From an uncultured Nitrospira sp. (GTDB lineage: Bacteria; Nitrospirota; Nitrospiria; Nitrospirales; Nitrospiraceae), in contig CABVSR010000007.1 in NCBI GenBank assembly GCA_902500995.1, forward strand, positions 62,001 to 126,000: a DNA stretch of 64,000 nt, read 5' to 3'. This document shows positions 63,100-64,000 of this stretch, piece by piece. A program made the translations under genes and the position numbers. A model generated the notes under the pieces. It was not told where the DNA came from. It did no database searches and saw only the letters and a list, made by a program, of their open reading frames with translations. Each line of letters starts with the position of its first letter. The first letter of the stretch is position 1.

Positions 63100-64000
63100 T
63101 TAAATGGCGGGCTGCATGAGCGATTCCGTGAGGGTGCGAAATGCAGGATCCAGCATGAGTCGCCTGAAGGACACATCCTGCCTGGGGTCCGGTATCGGAT
63201 CTCGCTCCGGGCTCCGGCGAAAGTGCAGGAAGGCGGCGTGGAGCGCTTGCATGGCTCCGTCTCGTTCGTTCATTCCGGCATAGGTGCGGGCGAGATCGTA
63301 GTGAAACAACGGATTCCCCGGGTCTTGCGACAGTCCATACTCGATCGTCGCTTTGGCGCGCGCCAGGTCGCCGGTTGTGGCATAGGCAATGCCCAGGTTG
63401 TGGACGAGCACACGCCAGAGGGACCTGTCCAGGACAGGATGCATTCGTTCGAGGGCGATGGCCTGTTCGTAATGCGAGATGGCTTGATTGAATTGTCTCC
63501 GCAGATAGGGCGCGCTGCCTGCTCGAAAATGATCCAGGCTGCCGGCCGTAGGCGCCGGTACGATGGTGAGGCTCCTCAGCAGGTTGCGTAGCGTCGGCTC
63601 GCCTCCGGTGTTCGAAACGGGTTGTGAAAGATGGATGTCGGCGTACACGTTTTCCTTGCTCATGCAGGCGAAGAGGTGTCGTTGATCCGGCCGCCCGCCG
63701 CCGGTCTCGTCCAAGAGCAGTTCGAAGAGAGGTTGTTGTTGTATCTCGCTGCGTGCGGGGGCTGCCGGGTGAGTCGCTGCAACCGTCTGTGCGATGCGGC
63801 TCAGATGCGTGAGGCAGCCCTGCTCCGTGGCCTGACCGGAGACTGCTTCCAGCGTGATCGAGACGTGTAGACCGGTGGCGTCCTCTGTGGCGAGGAAGTA
63901 GCGGCGGCTGTCGGGCTTGACGCCATCTGCCTGAACACGGAACCCGGTGGTATCGAGACTCACGGCCCAGGTCTTGTCGATGAGGGCGATGTTCGCCCGG
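63100..64000 (-). CDS. TPR-repeat protein, N-terminus cut by window edge
   Basis: The frame is open to the right edge of the window and reads IALIDKTWAVSLDTTGF into the main body, so the start lies outside. The visible part (about 300 residues) has an N-terminal region without recognised domain, then TPR helices (HYEQAIALERMHPVLDRS, HNLGIAYATTGDLARAKATI, FHYDLARTYAGMNERDGAM). Function unknown; such proteins are scaffolds. The C-terminus (FRTLTESLMQPAI) ends 45 bp from the PilZ start. Confidence 0.8.
   Translation of the reverse strand, partial: RANIALIDKTWAVSLDTTGFRVQADGVKPDSRRYFLATEDATGLHVSITLEAVSGQATEQGCLTHLSRIAQTVAATHPAAPARSEIQQQPLFELLLDETGGGRPDQRHLFACMSKENVYADIHLSQPVSNTGGEPTLRNLLRSLTIVPAPTAGSLDHFRAGSAPYLRRQFNQAISHYEQAIALERMHPVLDRSLWRVLVHNLGIAYATTGDLARAKATIEYGLSQDPGNPLFHYDLARTYAGMNERDGAMQALHAAFLHFRRSPERDPIPDPRQDVSFRRLMLDPAFRTLTESLMQPAI

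Noticed and set aside
1-64000. CRISPR arrays, transposase genes, prophage or integrase genes
   Set aside because: No regularly spaced direct repeats and no recognisable transposase, integrase or phage structural protein were seen in any frame examined.

Overview
The window is 64 kb of GC-rich, gene-dense bacterial chromosome. Gene content points to Nitrospira or a close relative in the Nitrospirota: a compact exosortase/PEP-CTERM locus, several small c-type cytochromes and lipoproteins, a ribosome-hibernation factor fused to a cold-shock domain, many Usp/CBS stress proteins, and a roughly 160-bp palindromic repeat of a type I remember from Nitrospira. This taxonomic call is inference from gene content; there is no rRNA or other marker in the window.

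Layout. (1) 1-4993, minus strand: a pyruvate/acetate operon reading acetyl-CoA synthetase, PDH E1 alpha, E1 beta, E2; the E2 is cut by the left edge just after its catalytic motif. (2) 5-9.6 kb: small exported proteins, a zinc ribbon, a broken Fic gene, an outer-membrane beta-barrel, a cytochrome c and a basic repeat protein. (3) 10.0-20.3 kb: a PEP-CTERM/exosortase module containing a NarL-type regulator with an altered phosphoacceptor, two PEP-CTERM substrates (one a 774-residue repeat protein), a TPR lipoprotein, an exosortase-EpsI fusion, a GNAT/FemAB-type transferase and a polysaccharide deacetylase. (4) 20.3-32.3 kb: mixed accessory genes (esterase, DoxX, YjbQ, lipoproteins, two tandem DUF2238 membrane proteins, flavoprotein, methyltransferases, TerC, CBS proteins) with the palindromic repeat wedged between doxX and yjbQ. 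(5) 32.4-36.1 kb: a tandem-Usp gene overlapping a P-type ATPase that resembles animal Na+/K+-ATPases. (6) 37.5-45.2 kb, mostly minus strand: exported pentapeptide solenoid, overlapping pncA-pncB NAD salvage pair, cytochrome c, FmdB-like zinc ribbon, Lon-type AAA+ protease and the HPF-cold-shock fusion. (7) 45.5-49.2 kb: sugar/APH-type kinase, APS-kinase-like P-loop kinase and a GH13 glucan enzyme. (8) 49.7-52.2 kb: methyltransferase, AbrB-PIN toxin-antitoxin pair with a palindromic operator, and a GNAT. (9) 53.0-62.6 kb: Usp, a CzcB/CzcA-type RND efflux pair, an Mg-type P3B ATPase and a hybrid histidine kinase. (10) The right edge holds a PilZ protein and a TPR protein cut by the window end.

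How the genes work together: the exosortase block is a self-contained export, sorting and surface-polymer unit. The Usp, CBS, ATPase, RND, Lon and HPF genes suggest a stress, ion-homeostasis and dormancy neighbourhood. No mobile element with a transposase, no CRISPR array and no convincing tRNA or rRNA was seen. Start codons were chosen from Shine-Dalgarno spacing and N-terminal logic, and often differ from the longest possible reading frame.
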